Shown here piece after piece: positions 1 through 8,705 of a DNA stretch of 32,064 nt. Below the pieces are notes generated by a model that was not told the origin of the DNA, did not search any database, and saw nothing but the letters and a program-made list of their open reading frames with translations. The first letter of the stretch is position 1. Every line of letters begins with the position of its first letter. This DNA is from Xanthobacteraceae bacterium (GTDB lineage: Bacteria; Pseudomonadota; Alphaproteobacteria; Rhizobiales; Xanthobacteraceae): assembly GCA_030039655.1 (NCBI GenBank), contig JASHVC010000659.1:1-32064 (forward strand). Direction: 5' to 3'. The position numbers and the translations under genes are program-made.

Positions 1-636
1 AGCTCTTCCCATCCCGAGACGATCCACGATTTTTATGGCTTTCCCAAAGCGCTCTACGAATTGCGTTACGGCGCGCCGGGCGATCCGCGGCTCGCCACGC
101 GGCTGCAAAGCCTCCTCACAGGCGCCGGTATCGCCTCGGGCATCGATGCCAAGCGCGGCCTCGATCACGGGGTCTGGGACCCACTTCTGTTGATGTATCC
201 ACGCGCCGACATTCCAGTTATCGAACTCTCAGTGCAGCCCGAACGCGACGCCAGCTGGCACTACAAAGTTGGGCAGTCCTTGGCCGCTCTACGAGACGAG
301 GGCGTGCTGATCATCGGGTCCGGCAACCTTACCCACAATTTGCGGGAGGCGTTCGGTAGACGGCAGCAACAAACACCGGTTTGGGTGACGGCCTTTGCGG
401 AATGGGTTTCGGAGCGGGTCGCAAAGAACGACACCGCGAGCCTTCTACAGTGGCAACGCTTGGCGCCCTACGCGCAGCAGAACCATCCAACCACGGAGCA
501 TTTTTTGCCATTCTTTGTCGCGCTTGGCGCTAGCAAAGATTCATCGGGTTCGCACCGATTGAACAATGAAACCGCCATGGGCGTCCTTGCCATGGATGCG
601 TATGTCTGGAATGGCGCAAAGGCAACACCACTCTAG
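1..636 (+). CDS. DODA-type extradiol ring-opening dioxygenase (LigB family), 5' end missing
   Basis: The reading frame is open from the first base of the window, so the gene begins outside it; the TTG at 61 is internal. The first visible residues are HDFYGFP followed by LYE and YGAPGDP, the N-terminal signature of the 4,5-DOPA/LigB-like extradiol dioxygenases. Further on, GSGNLTHN and a C-terminal EHFLPFFVALGA match the conserved metal-site and C-terminal motifs of the family. These non-haem metal (Zn or Fe) cytosolic enzymes open catechol-type rings with O2; the natural substrate of most bacterial members is unknown. About 211 codons are visible of a usual 255-280. The gene has no evident link to the polysaccharide genes. 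Family assignment is firm, substrate is not. Confidence 0.9.
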   Translation, partial: SSSHPETIHDFYGFPKALYELRYGAPGDPRLATRLQSLLTGAGIASGIDAKRGLDHGVWDPLLLMYPRADIPVIELSVQPERDASWHYKVGQSLAALRDEGVLIIGSGNLTHNLREAFGRRQQQTPVWVTAFAEWVSERVAKNDTASLLQWQRLAPYAQQNHPTTEHFLPFFVALGASKDSSGSHRLNNETAMGVLAMDAYVWNGAKATPL

Positions 637-850
637 GTTTCCGGAATCGAATCCGACTGCGGGAAACGGCCGATATTTCTGTGCCCTGTCGCCGCCAAGT
701 CTCCCGCGTGACACCAGCCATCGACGGCAGTTAACCCTCAATGCAACGAGAAAAATCAAAGCTGCAGTTCCGTTTTAAGGTGAGATGACGGACGGCGGTG
801 CGCGGCGGCTTCTCCAGTTCCGTACCTGATAGAACCGCGCACGCACCCGG

Positions 851-3127
851 ATGCACTCCTCCCACGACACCTATCCGCTTTCGTCTGTGCCGAAGGTCGC
901 CTCCGAGCGCCCGTTCACGCTCGGAATTTACCTGGCAACGCTCTTTTTGTCGGCACTCCTTATCTTCGCGATCCAGCCGATGTTCGCGAAAATGGTGCTG
1001 CCCAGGCTTGGCGGCTCTCCATCCGTCTGGTCTGTGGCCATGGCGGTGTTCCAGACCGCATTGTTAATTGGATACATTTACGCACATCTGTTGACGCGGG
1101 CGCTCACACCGCGAGGCGCAGCGTTTGTGCATCTGGCATTCCTAGCTGTTGTCGCGATGACCCTGCCGCTTGGCATCGCCAAGGGATTCGGCACACCGCC
1201 TCACCATTGGGTGATGCTTTGGCTGGTTGCACTTTTCTTTGCTTCGATCGGCCCGCCGTTCATCGCACTGGCTGCCAGCGCCCCATTGCTGCAAAACTGG
1301 TTCGTGACTACCGGGCACCCCCATTCAGCAAATCCTTACGCCCTCTATGCCGCTTCCAATCTCGGTTCCTTTTCTGGATTGCTCGCCTATCCATTTTTCG
1401 TAGAGCCGCTGTTCCCCTTACAGATTCAGCTCATCTTGTGGACTGCCGGCTTTTGCGCGCTGATACCGCTGTACGCGATCGCCGCCAGCGCGTCTTGGGT
1501 CGGCGATCTCAACTCCCCACACTCCGAAATCGAGCGCGAAACGCGTCCATCGGTGAAACAATGCTTATCGTGGACGGTGCTCGCCGCCGTACCGTCAGCG
1601 CTCGTAATAGCAGTCACTGCTTACATCAGCACCGATCTTGCCGCCGCACCATTCCTTTGGGTGCTACCGTTGGCACTTTATTTGCTGAGCTTCGTGGCGG
1701 TGTTCCGCAACCGCCCGTGGATTGATCATGCGGCAGTACTGCGGCTCCTGCCGTACGGGGTTGCACCGCTCGCGGTGAGTGCCTTCGACGGCTACAAAGC
1801 CTTCTGGATTGTCATCGTCGCCCTTCACCTCATCGCCTTCGTGCTGATTGCACTTGCCTGCAGCGGCGAAGCGTATCACACGCGGCCTCATCGCAGCCGT
1901 TTGACCGACTTCTATCTTTGGACTGCGTTTGGCGGGGCACTCGGTGGCATTTTCGCCGGCCTGATTGCCCCGAATGTGTTCAGCAGCATCTACGAATATC
2001 CGATTCTGCTCGGCGGCGCACTTCTGGTGCTGCCGGGAATGTTCGAGGGAGGCTGGCAGCGCTTTATCGACCTTTCAGGGCCGCCGCTGATCGCGGGGAC
2101 AATAGTTGCAGCGCTGGCTGTTGCCCAAGACCTACAGCGGGCACTTGGCATTCATCTTCCTCACGGTGTCTCCGTCGCAGTTCTGCTCGCCCTGACGGCA
2201 GCAATGCTGCTCCGCGCGCGTTTTCTGGCCGGCTACTTCGGCGTTTTTGTACTCGTCCTGCTGGTGATGCGGCTCTGGGCGCCAGGCGATAAGCCGCTGC
2301 TGACGATCCGCAGCTTCTTCGGCGTCCACCAGGTAGTCGAAACCGGTGACCGGACACATCACCTGTTGATCGACGGCACCACGATACATGGCGCCGAGGA
2401 GGTGCAAGACCCTGCCGGCATGCCCGTACTCGGACGACCGGTGCCGCTAACGTATTACTACCCCGGTGGACCGATGTCGGAAGCCATAGAGGCAACGCGG
2501 GCCACGCAGGGCGACTTCAATAACGTGGCGGTTATCGGGCTTGGGGCTGGCAGCCTCGCCTGTTACCGGCGTGAAGGCGAACGATGGACATTCTTCGAGA
2601 TTGATCCGGTGGTCGCGAGTATCGCGCAGGATCCAAGGTTCTTTCGCTTCCTTTCCGTCTGCGCACCAAACTCGCCGATCGTGCTCGGCGATGGGCGGCT
2701 TACGCTCGCGGCCATGACGGAACGCTATGACCTGATTGTACTCGACGCCTTTTCGTCCGATACGATTCCGGTTCATCTCCTCACGCGCGAAGCGTTCGAT
2801 GCGTATCTATCTCACTTGGGGCAAGGCGGCACGATCCTCGCCCACGTCTCCAACCGGCATTTGGAGCTCGTGAGCGTGGTGGCCGCCGTCGCGGCCACAA
2901 AAGGACTCGTTGCCTACGTTAAATATGACCGCGATCCTCTCGATCCCGACCGGACCTACCGGTTTAACTCTGTTGTCGTTACACTAGCCAGAAGCGACGC
3001 CGATTTAGGCGAGTTACCGACGCGCAAGGGGTGGCATCGAGCGATGAGTCACGGCGTTACCCCCTGGACTGACGACTATTCCAACGTGCTCGGGTCGCTC
3101 ATACGACAAAGGCTAGAAACACGGTGA
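851..3127 (+). CDS. Multi-pass membrane protein fused to a spermidine-synthase-like (SAM-fold) domain
   Basis: The 758-residue product has about a dozen hydrophobic segments in roughly residues 25-480, starting with a stretch that contains FAIQPMFAKMVLPRLGG, typical of the fused spermidine-synthase-like transporter family. The C-terminal soluble domain (about 490-758) is a Rossmann-type aminopropyltransferase/methyltransferase fold: glycine-rich motif GLGAGSLACY near residue 564, acidic FFEIDP near 581, GDGRL near 613 and LDAFSSDTIP near 631. The canonical glycine loop of true spermidine synthases is altered, so polyamine synthesis should not be assumed; the role of the fused family is largely unknown. 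The start is the first ATG after an in-frame stop; no strong ribosome-binding site is visible, so it may lie slightly downstream. It is followed by a minus-strand gene and appears monocistronic. Confidence 0.88.
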   Translation: MHSSHDTYPLSSVPKVASERPFTLGIYLATLFLSALLIFAIQPMFAKMVLPRLGGSPSVWSVAMAVFQTALLIGYIYAHLLTRALTPRGAAFVHLAFLAVVAMTLPLGIAKGFGTPPHHWVMLWLVALFFASIGPPFIALAASAPLLQNWFVTTGHPHSANPYALYAASNLGSFSGLLAYPFFVEPLFPLQIQLILWTAGFCALIPLYAIAASASWVGDLNSPHSEIERETRPSVKQCLSWTVLAAVPSALVIAVTAYISTDLAAAPFLWVLPLALYLLSFVAVFRNRPWIDHAAVLRLLPYGVAPLAVSAFDGYKAFWIVIVALHLIAFVLIALACSGEAYHTRPHRSRLTDFYLWTAFGGALGGIFAGLIAPNVFSSIYEYPILLGGALLVLPGMFEGGWQRFIDLSGPPLIAGTIVAALAVAQDLQRALGIHLPHGVSVAVLLALTAAMLLRARFLAGYFGVFVLVLLVMRLWAPGDKPLLTIRSFFGVHQVVETGDRTHHLLIDGTTIHGAEEVQDPAGMPVLGRPVPLTYYYPGGPMSEAIEATRATQGDFNNVAVIGLGAGSLACYRREGERWTFFEIDPVVASIAQDPRFFRFLSVCAPNSPIVLGDGRLTLAAMTERYDLIVLDAFSSDTIPVHLLTREAFDAYLSHLGQGGTILAHVSNRHLELVSVVAAVAATKGLVAYVKYDRDPLDPDRTYRFNSVVVTLARSDADLGELPTRKGWHRAMSHGVTPWTDDYSNVLGSLIRQRLETR

Positions 3128-3234
3128 GGTTAGCCTATGCGCAGCGTCGATGGCCTTGACTTCGGCGCGCCCGGAGCCAACGACCTCCAGCAAGAGCAGC
3201 GGCGAACCCGCATCCGGCAGAGACGCGAATATCC

Positions 3235-3471
3235 CTAGTGCTGCGGGATAGCCAGCCCCTGTCCGGAATAACGGCGCATATAAGGCAAGAGTCGTTCCAG
3301 ACGCTCGTATCGCCGATTGAGATGATGTTCTACGAGCGAGCCCGGGTCCTGCACCGGAGTGGGTTCGGATATTTCCGAGTCAGCGCAAAATTCGCTGCAA
3401 TAGAACCGCTCGCGCGTGCCTTTCCACGCCGACCTAATCTCTAACGGCCTATCACAGAAAACGCATCGCAT
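3235..3471 (-). CDS. Small Cys4 putative zinc-binding protein
   Basis: This 78-residue product begins MRCVFC and continues with YCSEFC, giving four cysteines (C3, C6, C25, C29) in a CxxC...CxxxC arrangement suited to one structural zinc. The C-terminal half is Arg/Tyr/Leu-rich (RRYERLERLLPYMRRY) and probably helical. A purine-rich GGGGAG sits about 8 bases upstream of the ATG on the minus strand, which supports translation. I do not recognise a named family; small single-zinc-finger proteins of this size are common conserved hypotheticals in Bradyrhizobium-like genomes. Function unknown. The overlapping plus-strand frames have no comparable pattern and were left out. Confidence 0.62.
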   Translation of the reverse strand: MRCVFCDRPLEIRSAWKGTRERFYCSEFCADSEISEPTPVQDPGSLVEHHLNRRYERLERLLPYMRRYSGQGLAIPQH

Positions 3472-3789
3472 CGGTAAGCTCCCCTACTCTCTCCGAACCC
3501 TAACGCACGTCCCCGGACAGAGTTTCGTTAGCCCTGCCGTTTTTATCGAGAAAGCGCCAAAGCCAGTACGTGGACCATTGTCTTGGCGAAGCATCCGGTC
3601 GCCCCAACATCACAAACATGGCGGCGCTCACTTCTCGTTGTGAATTTGCCAATCCAGCGAGGAATGACAACAATCGCGATCGGCAAATTCAATCCATCCC
3701 GCATTTAAGGTTAAGCCCAGATGCCGATTGGCGACATCTGCATTGCTGATAATGAGGCACGTTGCGGCGAAAACAACTAGGCGTCAAAG
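3472..3789. other. Intergenic region, no gene seen
   Basis: This 318-bp gap lies between the divergent small zinc protein and the secreted Pro/Tyr-rich protein, so it should hold both promoters. The minus-strand ribosome-binding site of the zinc protein lies at its left end. A GATAAT hexamer near 3750 could be a -10 for the plus-strand gene, but no partner at proper spacing is convincing. Open frames inside it are short and lack protein-like composition. Confidence 0.5.
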
Positions 3790-4158
3790 ATGCGCGCTAC
3801 CGTTGCTGCTGTCATATTGGGAATTCTGCTGCTCGCGTCCTCCGACACAACTGCAGATGCCCGTGGTGCGGCGTATGGAACAGCCTCGCCACATTTCACG
3901 CCCCATTACCTCTCGCCGCCCTCGTATCCGGCTTTCCGCCGGCGACCGCTGTATGGTGGCTTCATCGGCGCCCCGTTCTTTGGGCCGGATGACTTCTTCG
4001 ACACCCCACCCTATGCCCCCTATGTGCCGGACATTTCCTCCAGTTATCCCAGCGCACCGCCGACGCGGGGCTGCCCGCAGCCCACACAGAGGACCGTAAC
4101 TGTGCCCGCCGAAGCCGGCGGCACACAACAGGTTACGATTACGTACTGCCATCCCTAG
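3790..4158 (+). CDS. Small secreted Pro/Tyr-rich protein
   Basis: The 122-residue product starts with a clear Sec signal peptide: a short basic n-region (MRAT), a hydrophobic core (VAAVILGILLLAS) and a likely cleavage after TADA near residue 23. The mature part is rich in Pro, Tyr, Phe and Gly, with low-complexity stretches, and ends with TVTVPAEAGGTQQVTITYC followed by HP. The two mature cysteines, in RGCPQP and ITYC, could form a disulfide that closes a small C-terminal beta module. Short exported proteins with this tail are familiar in Bradyrhizobium-type genomes, but no function is known to me. AGGCG lies about 8 bases before the ATG. The gene stands alone. Confidence 0.72.
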   Translation: MRATVAAVILGILLLASSDTTADARGAAYGTASPHFTPHYLSPPSYPAFRRRPLYGGFIGAPFFGPDDFFDTPPYAPYVPDISSSYPSAPPTRGCPQPTQRTVTVPAEAGGTQQVTITYCHP

Positions 4159-4693
4159 CCCAACCTCTATTGCTCGGCCTAAGGGGCATTTGCGCGCTTA
4201 AACGCGAGACTTTGCGGAATTGGCTTTGCCAGATACGAAACAGTCCATAGAGTACAAGTGATCTCCCCGCTCGCGACAATCATCCTCGTCTCAGCCCCTT
4301 AGAGCGGCTTGCAACACGCAGCCGCAAGTAATCGCCGCCGAACAAGCGGCTTGCGCATGTGGTCCGATTGGCATCAACCCCCTAACAACGACAGAACTTG
4401 CACCAGCTAAAGAGCGCTCTGCGCAAGCTTGACGAGCGCGTAACCGACGAGGCCAATCCACGCCATGGACAATGCCAGTCCCAATGTGAGCAAAACGCGA
4501 GTGGCCATCACGGTCACCACAACACAAGAGTTTGCAAAAAGTGAGGCGCTCAATCGTTCAAACCGCGGAATCAAATCTATTTCCTACGAAGACCGAATGT
4601 GCCTTGTATGGATATCGCAGGATTGTCATTGCCTGGAGACCACGTCATGTGGCTACCGACACCACCGATGCGAATTCGACCGCAAACTCGCGG
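4159..4693. other. Intergenic region apart from one very short ORF
   Basis: These 535 bp separate the secreted protein from the 3' end of the minus-strand glycoside hydrolase. The only protein-like reading frame seen is the 33-codon membrane-peptide ORF at 4407-4508. The longer frames in other phases are Cys/Arg/Ser-rich in the manner of chance GC-rich ORFs. No clear terminator hairpin with a T-run was found. Confidence 0.5.
4407..4508 (-). CDS. Possible 33-residue single-pass membrane peptide
   Basis: Reading the minus strand from the ATG at 4508 to the TAG at 4407 gives 33 residues: a short MATR n-region, then an almost uninterrupted hydrophobic helix (LLTLGLALSMAWIGLVGYAL) and a VKLAQSAL tail. 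This is a compact single transmembrane segment with a basic N-terminus, the usual form of a small membrane protein. It overlaps a longer 78-codon frame in another phase that has no such organisation. The ribosome-binding site is weak (a GGTGA about 6 bases upstream). No known family is recognised; whether it is translated is uncertain. Confidence 0.42.
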   Translation of the reverse strand: MATRVLLTLGLALSMAWIGLVGYALVKLAQSAL

Positions 4694-6013
4694 CTAAGGC
4701 TTGACCTCAACAATTAAGGCATGGTCGTTCAACGTCAAAGCGACAGAGCTGACATTGCTCAGGGTTTGCGTGGGATCGGTGCCGACAGTGACGTCGTAGA
4801 TGTTGACGGTACCGTAAGCCGCACCCAGGTTGACCGTCACGCTATCGTTGCCTCTGACATTTTCATCCCAGATCACAAGCTCGAAGGCCCCACTGCTCTT
4901 TTGTAGGAGCAGATCGTGCACGGTCGTCGATTGATTAGCGATCGAATAGGGCAGATGGCCTAGCGGGCTGATAGGACGGTCATCAGCCAAAATCGCCGTC
5001 AGATTGTGAATATAAGTTGCAGCGGGTTTCGGCGTCGAGTCTGAATGGAACAGTCCTTGGTTGCCGGTGCCACCTTCGCCGTCGCGTAGCTGATAAATAA
5101 ACGTGTAGCGCCATCCGCGCTTGAATTGCGCAAGGTAAGCATTCACCAAGACTGTACCCTGAACCCTTTCGCCTCCCAAATCCGACACGGAATCCCAACC
5201 AGTTTCCGTAGTAACGCGCGGCAGGGTCATAAGATCGTGTGTGGCGTAGCCCTGAAAGTGCCCGCGCCAAGTGCGTCCGTATTCGACAAAGAGTCCGTCC
5301 CACGGACCGTTCAATACCGGGTCGGCCGCGTTCCATGCCTGGTTGTCTGTGTAGATTCGTCGAGTGCTGGACACATAGTTGTGGGGATTGGCATAATCGG
5401 CATATCGCGTGCCATCAGGGAACGTTGCTCCCGCTCCCGACGGAATCGTCAAGAACTGCAGCCCCACGTTGTCGGTCTCGCCCCCGGCTTCCGATACCGC
5501 AAAAACCGGATAGGTCCTTAATTCTGCATCCGACTTGACTGCTTCGTAGAGGTCTTTTTGAAGCTGCGCGACTGGCGCCCAAGATCCTTTTCCTCCTCCG
5601 GTTTGGCCATTGTAAATGATCGGAAAATTGTTGGGTTCGTTGGCGCCCTCGAAAGCCATCAAGGCCCCCGACGCCGCCAAAGCCTTACCGATCGCGATCG
5701 TACTTTTCAGATCCCCCTGGGCAAAAAGGTCCAAACGAATGCCAGTTTCGCGATGGATCAATTGAACCTGCGAGGAGTTGCGCCCTCCGTCGCGGATGTT
5801 ACGCACACCTAAGTATCTCAGTGGGGCGACGTAGGACCCCCCCGACACTCCTTGGTCAATGTGAGTTATCACTCCAAGCGAGCTCAGAAATGCATCGGAA
5901 CTTACCGCGGTTACACTGGAATCCGGATCCGAAGATGCCGAATTCATGCCTAAAATCACCAGCGCCTGGGCCAAAACGAGCCGTCGTACCCGAATGGAAC
6001 ACTTATATGGCAA
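4694..6013 (-). CDS. Secreted glycoside hydrolase, clan GH-A-like (TIM barrel plus beta domain)
   Basis: The start chosen is TTG at 6013 because GGAGG stands 5 bases ahead of it; GTG at 6025 is the alternative. Numbering from TTG (439 residues), residues 1-27 form a basic/hydrophobic export signal ending near NSASS. The barrel follows with two clan GH-A hallmarks: acid/base Glu126 in GANEPNN at the end of strand 4 and nucleophile Glu270 in TTETGW at strand 7. Residues from about 345 on look like a small beta-sandwich, common after GH5/GH39-like barrels. A retaining exo- or endo-glycosidase acting outside the cytoplasm is expected. It is divergently transcribed from a glycosyltransferase at the edge of the polysaccharide locus, so trimming or turnover of that polymer is a reasonable inference. 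The exact GH family and substrate are not determinable here. Confidence 0.85.
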   Translation of the reverse strand: MPYKCSIRVRRLVLAQALVILGMNSASSDPDSSVTAVSSDAFLSSLGVITHIDQGVSGGSYVAPLRYLGVRNIRDGGRNSSQVQLIHRETGIRLDLFAQGDLKSTIAIGKALAASGALMAFEGANEPNNFPIIYNGQTGGGKGSWAPVAQLQKDLYEAVKSDAELRTYPVFAVSEAGGETDNVGLQFLTIPSGAGATFPDGTRYADYANPHNYVSSTRRIYTDNQAWNAADPVLNGPWDGLFVEYGRTWRGHFQGYATHDLMTLPRVTTETGWDSVSDLGGERVQGTVLVNAYLAQFKRGWRYTFIYQLRDGEGGTGNQGLFHSDSTPKPAATYIHNLTAILADDRPISPLGHLPYSIANQSTTVHDLLLQKSSGAFELVIWDENVRGNDSVTVNLGAAYGTVNIYDVTVGTDPTQTLSNVSSVALTLNDHALIVEVKP

Positions 6014-6148
6014 AGCATCCTCCACTTCATAGGGGAAGTTGTTTACGTTCGATCCACTTGATGTATGAAATCAACCCACCGATCTGAGCGAGCTACGGCG
6101 AAAGCGCCAGGCACGTTTCTCGACATCATCGTCAAGGTCGACGTACCC

Positions 6149-7246
6149 ATGGAATTTGTAATAAATGGCCGTTTTTTGACCCAGCAGATAACCGGAGTGC
6201 AGCGCTACGCCCGCGAACTGGTTCAGGCGTTCGACGAGTTCCTGGACCATGATCCGAATGTGAAAATCACAGTTCTTTGTCCTCGACTTTCAACACTCGC
6301 GCCGGCGTGGCGCAACATCAAACTGCGCCAGGTTGGGCGCCTACAGGGGCACATTTGGGAACAAATCGAACTGCCGTTATACGCTCGCGGCAAAACGCTA
6401 TTCTGTCCGGCCAACACGGCGCCGCTAATCTCGTTGTTTCGCGCGTCGCCTGTTGTCGTCACGCTCCATGATCTTTCCTACAAGTATTTCCCGGACGCCT
6501 ATCAGCTGGCATTCAGGCTGTGGTACAAATTTCTCATTCCGCTCGTTTTGCGGCGGGCCAGCGCGATCATTACGGTTTCTCAATCCGAGCGCCGAGCCAT
6601 CCTGTCTTTTTATCCGTATGCGGCCTCGCGCCTGCACGCCATAGCCAATGGAGGTTTGCCGGCGGAAATTTCGCGCGAGCAAGCGCGCTTTGCCCAACAA
6701 CGTGGCGACTTTATTCTCTATGTCGGCTCACTCAGCAGGCGAAAGAATTTTCCAAGAATGTTCGAGGTTGCCTGCCGACTAGCGCGCGAACACGGATATC
6801 ACTTCACATTTGTCGGTAATACACCGAAAGGTCTCGTCTCTTCTGCGGCGGTTGTGCCCAAAGATATTTCGTCCAAGGTTATCTTCGTCGGTGCAATCGA
6901 CGATTTTGCCACACTCATTCCTTATTATCGAACAGCTGCCTGTTTTCTATTCCCGTCATTGTACGAATCATCTGGCTTGCCCCCGATTGAGGCCATGACG
7001 TTTGGCTGTCCGGTTGTTGTATCCGACATACCAGCGCTGCGAGAGCGCTGCGGGGACGCCGCAATGTACTGCGACCCGTATGACGCCGATTCAATCTACA
7101 ATGCAGTCCTCCGCGTAATGCAAGACGAAAAGCTGCGCTTCAGCCTAGGCACAAACGGGCAAAAGCGGGCCGAAAGCTTTACGTGGGCCGCTTGCGCTCG
7201 CGAGACGAGCACCCTTATCGCTCAACTCGCGCGAAGTACCACGTGA
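6149..7246 (+). CDS. Family 4 (GT-B) glycosyltransferase
   Basis: From ATG 6149 the product is 365 residues and starts MEFVINGRFLTQ, as homologous mannosyl/rhamnosyl-type transferases usually do; an upstream in-frame ATG at 6065 would add 28 residues unlike the family, so 6149 is preferred. The N-lobe has the GVQRYA segment near residue 16 and LHDLSY near 106. The C-lobe has LYVGSLSRRKN near 190-200 and the EX7E pair Glu273/Glu281 in LYESSGLPPIEA, which binds the nucleotide-sugar. It is a retaining, cytosolic, membrane-associated transferase that adds one sugar to a lipid-linked glycan. It heads a same-strand row with the GT9, polymerase and GT2 genes, 82 bp ahead of the GT9 gene. Donor and acceptor unknown. 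Confidence 0.93.
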   Translation: MEFVINGRFLTQQITGVQRYARELVQAFDEFLDHDPNVKITVLCPRLSTLAPAWRNIKLRQVGRLQGHIWEQIELPLYARGKTLFCPANTAPLISLFRASPVVVTLHDLSYKYFPDAYQLAFRLWYKFLIPLVLRRASAIITVSQSERRAILSFYPYAASRLHAIANGGLPAEISREQARFAQQRGDFILYVGSLSRRKNFPRMFEVACRLAREHGYHFTFVGNTPKGLVSSAAVVPKDISSKVIFVGAIDDFATLIPYYRTAACFLFPSLYESSGLPPIEAMTFGCPVVVSDIPALRERCGDAAMYCDPYDADSIYNAVLRVMQDEKLRFSLGTNGQKRAESFTWAACARETSTLIAQLARSTT

Positions 7247-7328
7247 AGTTTGCGCGATGGGCAATTGACTCTGAGGGGCCGAAAACTCGAACACCTTAAT
7301 CAACTTCCGGCCGCAAAGTTAGGATAGG

Positions 7329-8600
7329 ATGGCAATTATAAGTTACCTCAAGGACCTTATGTTCACGAGGGCACCCTCCCCGCTTCATCGCTACGGTAAG
7401 CAGCGGCGGGAAATGACTGGGAGGTATCGGGCGCGTAACCCAGCACTCGTCGCGACTCTTATGTTCTTTGATCTTCTGGGTTCGCTTCACCCGCGCCGCA
7501 AGGGATCCTTGCCGATCGATCGCCCCATTCGGATATTAATTTGCAATTGGGGACACTTGGGTGATGTGATCGCAATATTGCCGCTGCTGCAGTTTCTCTC
7601 AGATCACCCACGTATTGGGAAGATTGGTGTCCTCGTCGGATCATGGTCAGCGTGCATCGTTTCTGACCTTCCGTTTATCGATAGAGTCCATTGTTTGGAT
7701 CATTTCTTGCTGGATCGGGCGGAAAAGACGAAATTCCAGAAGATACGAAACTACTTCGGACGACAGAGGAAGGTGATCCAAGAAATAAGAGATTATGACT
7801 ACGATGCCTCCGTAGATTTGTTTCCCGTCGTTCCCGCCACTCACCGGCTGATCTGGAAAGCGGGAATTCCCACACGAATTGGTTTTTACAGTAGCGGCCT
7901 CGGCACTTACTTGACGCATCCCTTTAGCTGGCCACACGACGATGAATACATATTGACCAGACAGTTGCGGCTGTTACGGCCTATTCTTGGAGCCGACACG
8001 CCGGAGGCGCTACCCGCTCTTTATCCTAGTTTAATACGTTCAAGCTTAGCCGAGCGCGGCCTAACGGCCGACCGGCGATACGTCCTCATGCACATGGGCG
8101 TCGGCGATTATCGAAGCTGGCCTTTTGCCAATTGGCTGGAGCTTGGCCGTGGTTTGAAGCAACGACGGCGAGACATCGTCTTTACCGGGGCGAAAGGCCG
8201 CGAGGCTGAAATGGCTGCCGATGCTGCAAAGCAATTGGGCGCGCAGTCTGTCGCCGGTGCGTTGTCTTGGAATGAATTTGTCAACTCGATTGCCAACGCG
8301 GCCGTAGTCATTTCAGTCGACACCGTAACCGGCCATTTGGCGGCCTGCTTTGGAATCCCGAGTATTGTCTTGCTTTCTGGCCGGTGGGGAAGCCGATTTT
8401 TTCGACCGAACAATGTCAATGCTGTCACATTAACGCATCCGGTCGGCTGCGCGCCCTGCTACCGGTCCATGGGCTGCCCGGCTATGGCTTGCGTCCAATT
8501 CATTTCGGTGGCGGACGTATTAAGCGTATTCGATGAGATTACTAGGAACTCAAAACGCGGTACCACTCTTGTTCTCCTCGATGCCGATCGGAAATCCTGA
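7329..8600 (+). CDS. Family 9 glycosyltransferase (heptosyltransferase-like)
   Basis: The 423-residue product has an unusual N-terminal extension of about 65 residues before the GT-B N-lobe, which begins with IRILICNWGHLGDVIAILP (residues 67-85), the glycine-bearing GDV loop of ADP-heptose:LPS heptosyltransferases. The C-lobe shows ISVDTVTGHLAACFGIP (Asp331 in the conserved D-x-x-x-x-H motif). The C-terminal cysteines C374, C377, C383 and C388 match the Cys-rich end seen in many GT9 proteins. It is predicted to transfer a heptose or another sugar to a glycan intermediate on the cytosolic face. AGGATAGG just upstream of the ATG is a good ribosome-binding site. A second GT9 gene occurs at 22363. 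Family certain, sugar unknown. Confidence 0.92.
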   Translation: MAIISYLKDLMFTRAPSPLHRYGKQRREMTGRYRARNPALVATLMFFDLLGSLHPRRKGSLPIDRPIRILICNWGHLGDVIAILPLLQFLSDHPRIGKIGVLVGSWSACIVSDLPFIDRVHCLDHFLLDRAEKTKFQKIRNYFGRQRKVIQEIRDYDYDASVDLFPVVPATHRLIWKAGIPTRIGFYSSGLGTYLTHPFSWPHDDEYILTRQLRLLRPILGADTPEALPALYPSLIRSSLAERGLTADRRYVLMHMGVGDYRSWPFANWLELGRGLKQRRRDIVFTGAKGREAEMAADAAKQLGAQSVAGALSWNEFVNSIANAAVVISVDTVTGHLAACFGIPSIVLLSGRWGSRFFRPNNVNAVTLTHPVGCAPCYRSMGCPAMACVQFISVADVLSVFDEITRNSKRGTTLVLLDADRKS

Positions 8601-8705
8601 CGCCCTTTGGATTGTAACGACGGCTTAACTTCTGCTATCAGCATAAGAAGCTCCGCGTGCCGCACTAGAAAACTCTCGTAGCTAGCGCGAATTGGCAAGG
8701 CGTAC

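Noticed and set aside
4291..4527. 78-codon minus-strand frame overlapping the membrane-peptide ORF
   Set aside because: Cys/Arg/Ala-rich with no structural pattern; the 33-codon frame in another phase is more protein-like.
8445..8495. Cysteine cluster at the end of the first GT9 protein as a possible metal site
   Set aside because: Cys-rich C-termini of this kind are common in GT9 heptosyltransferases, so it is not distinctive.
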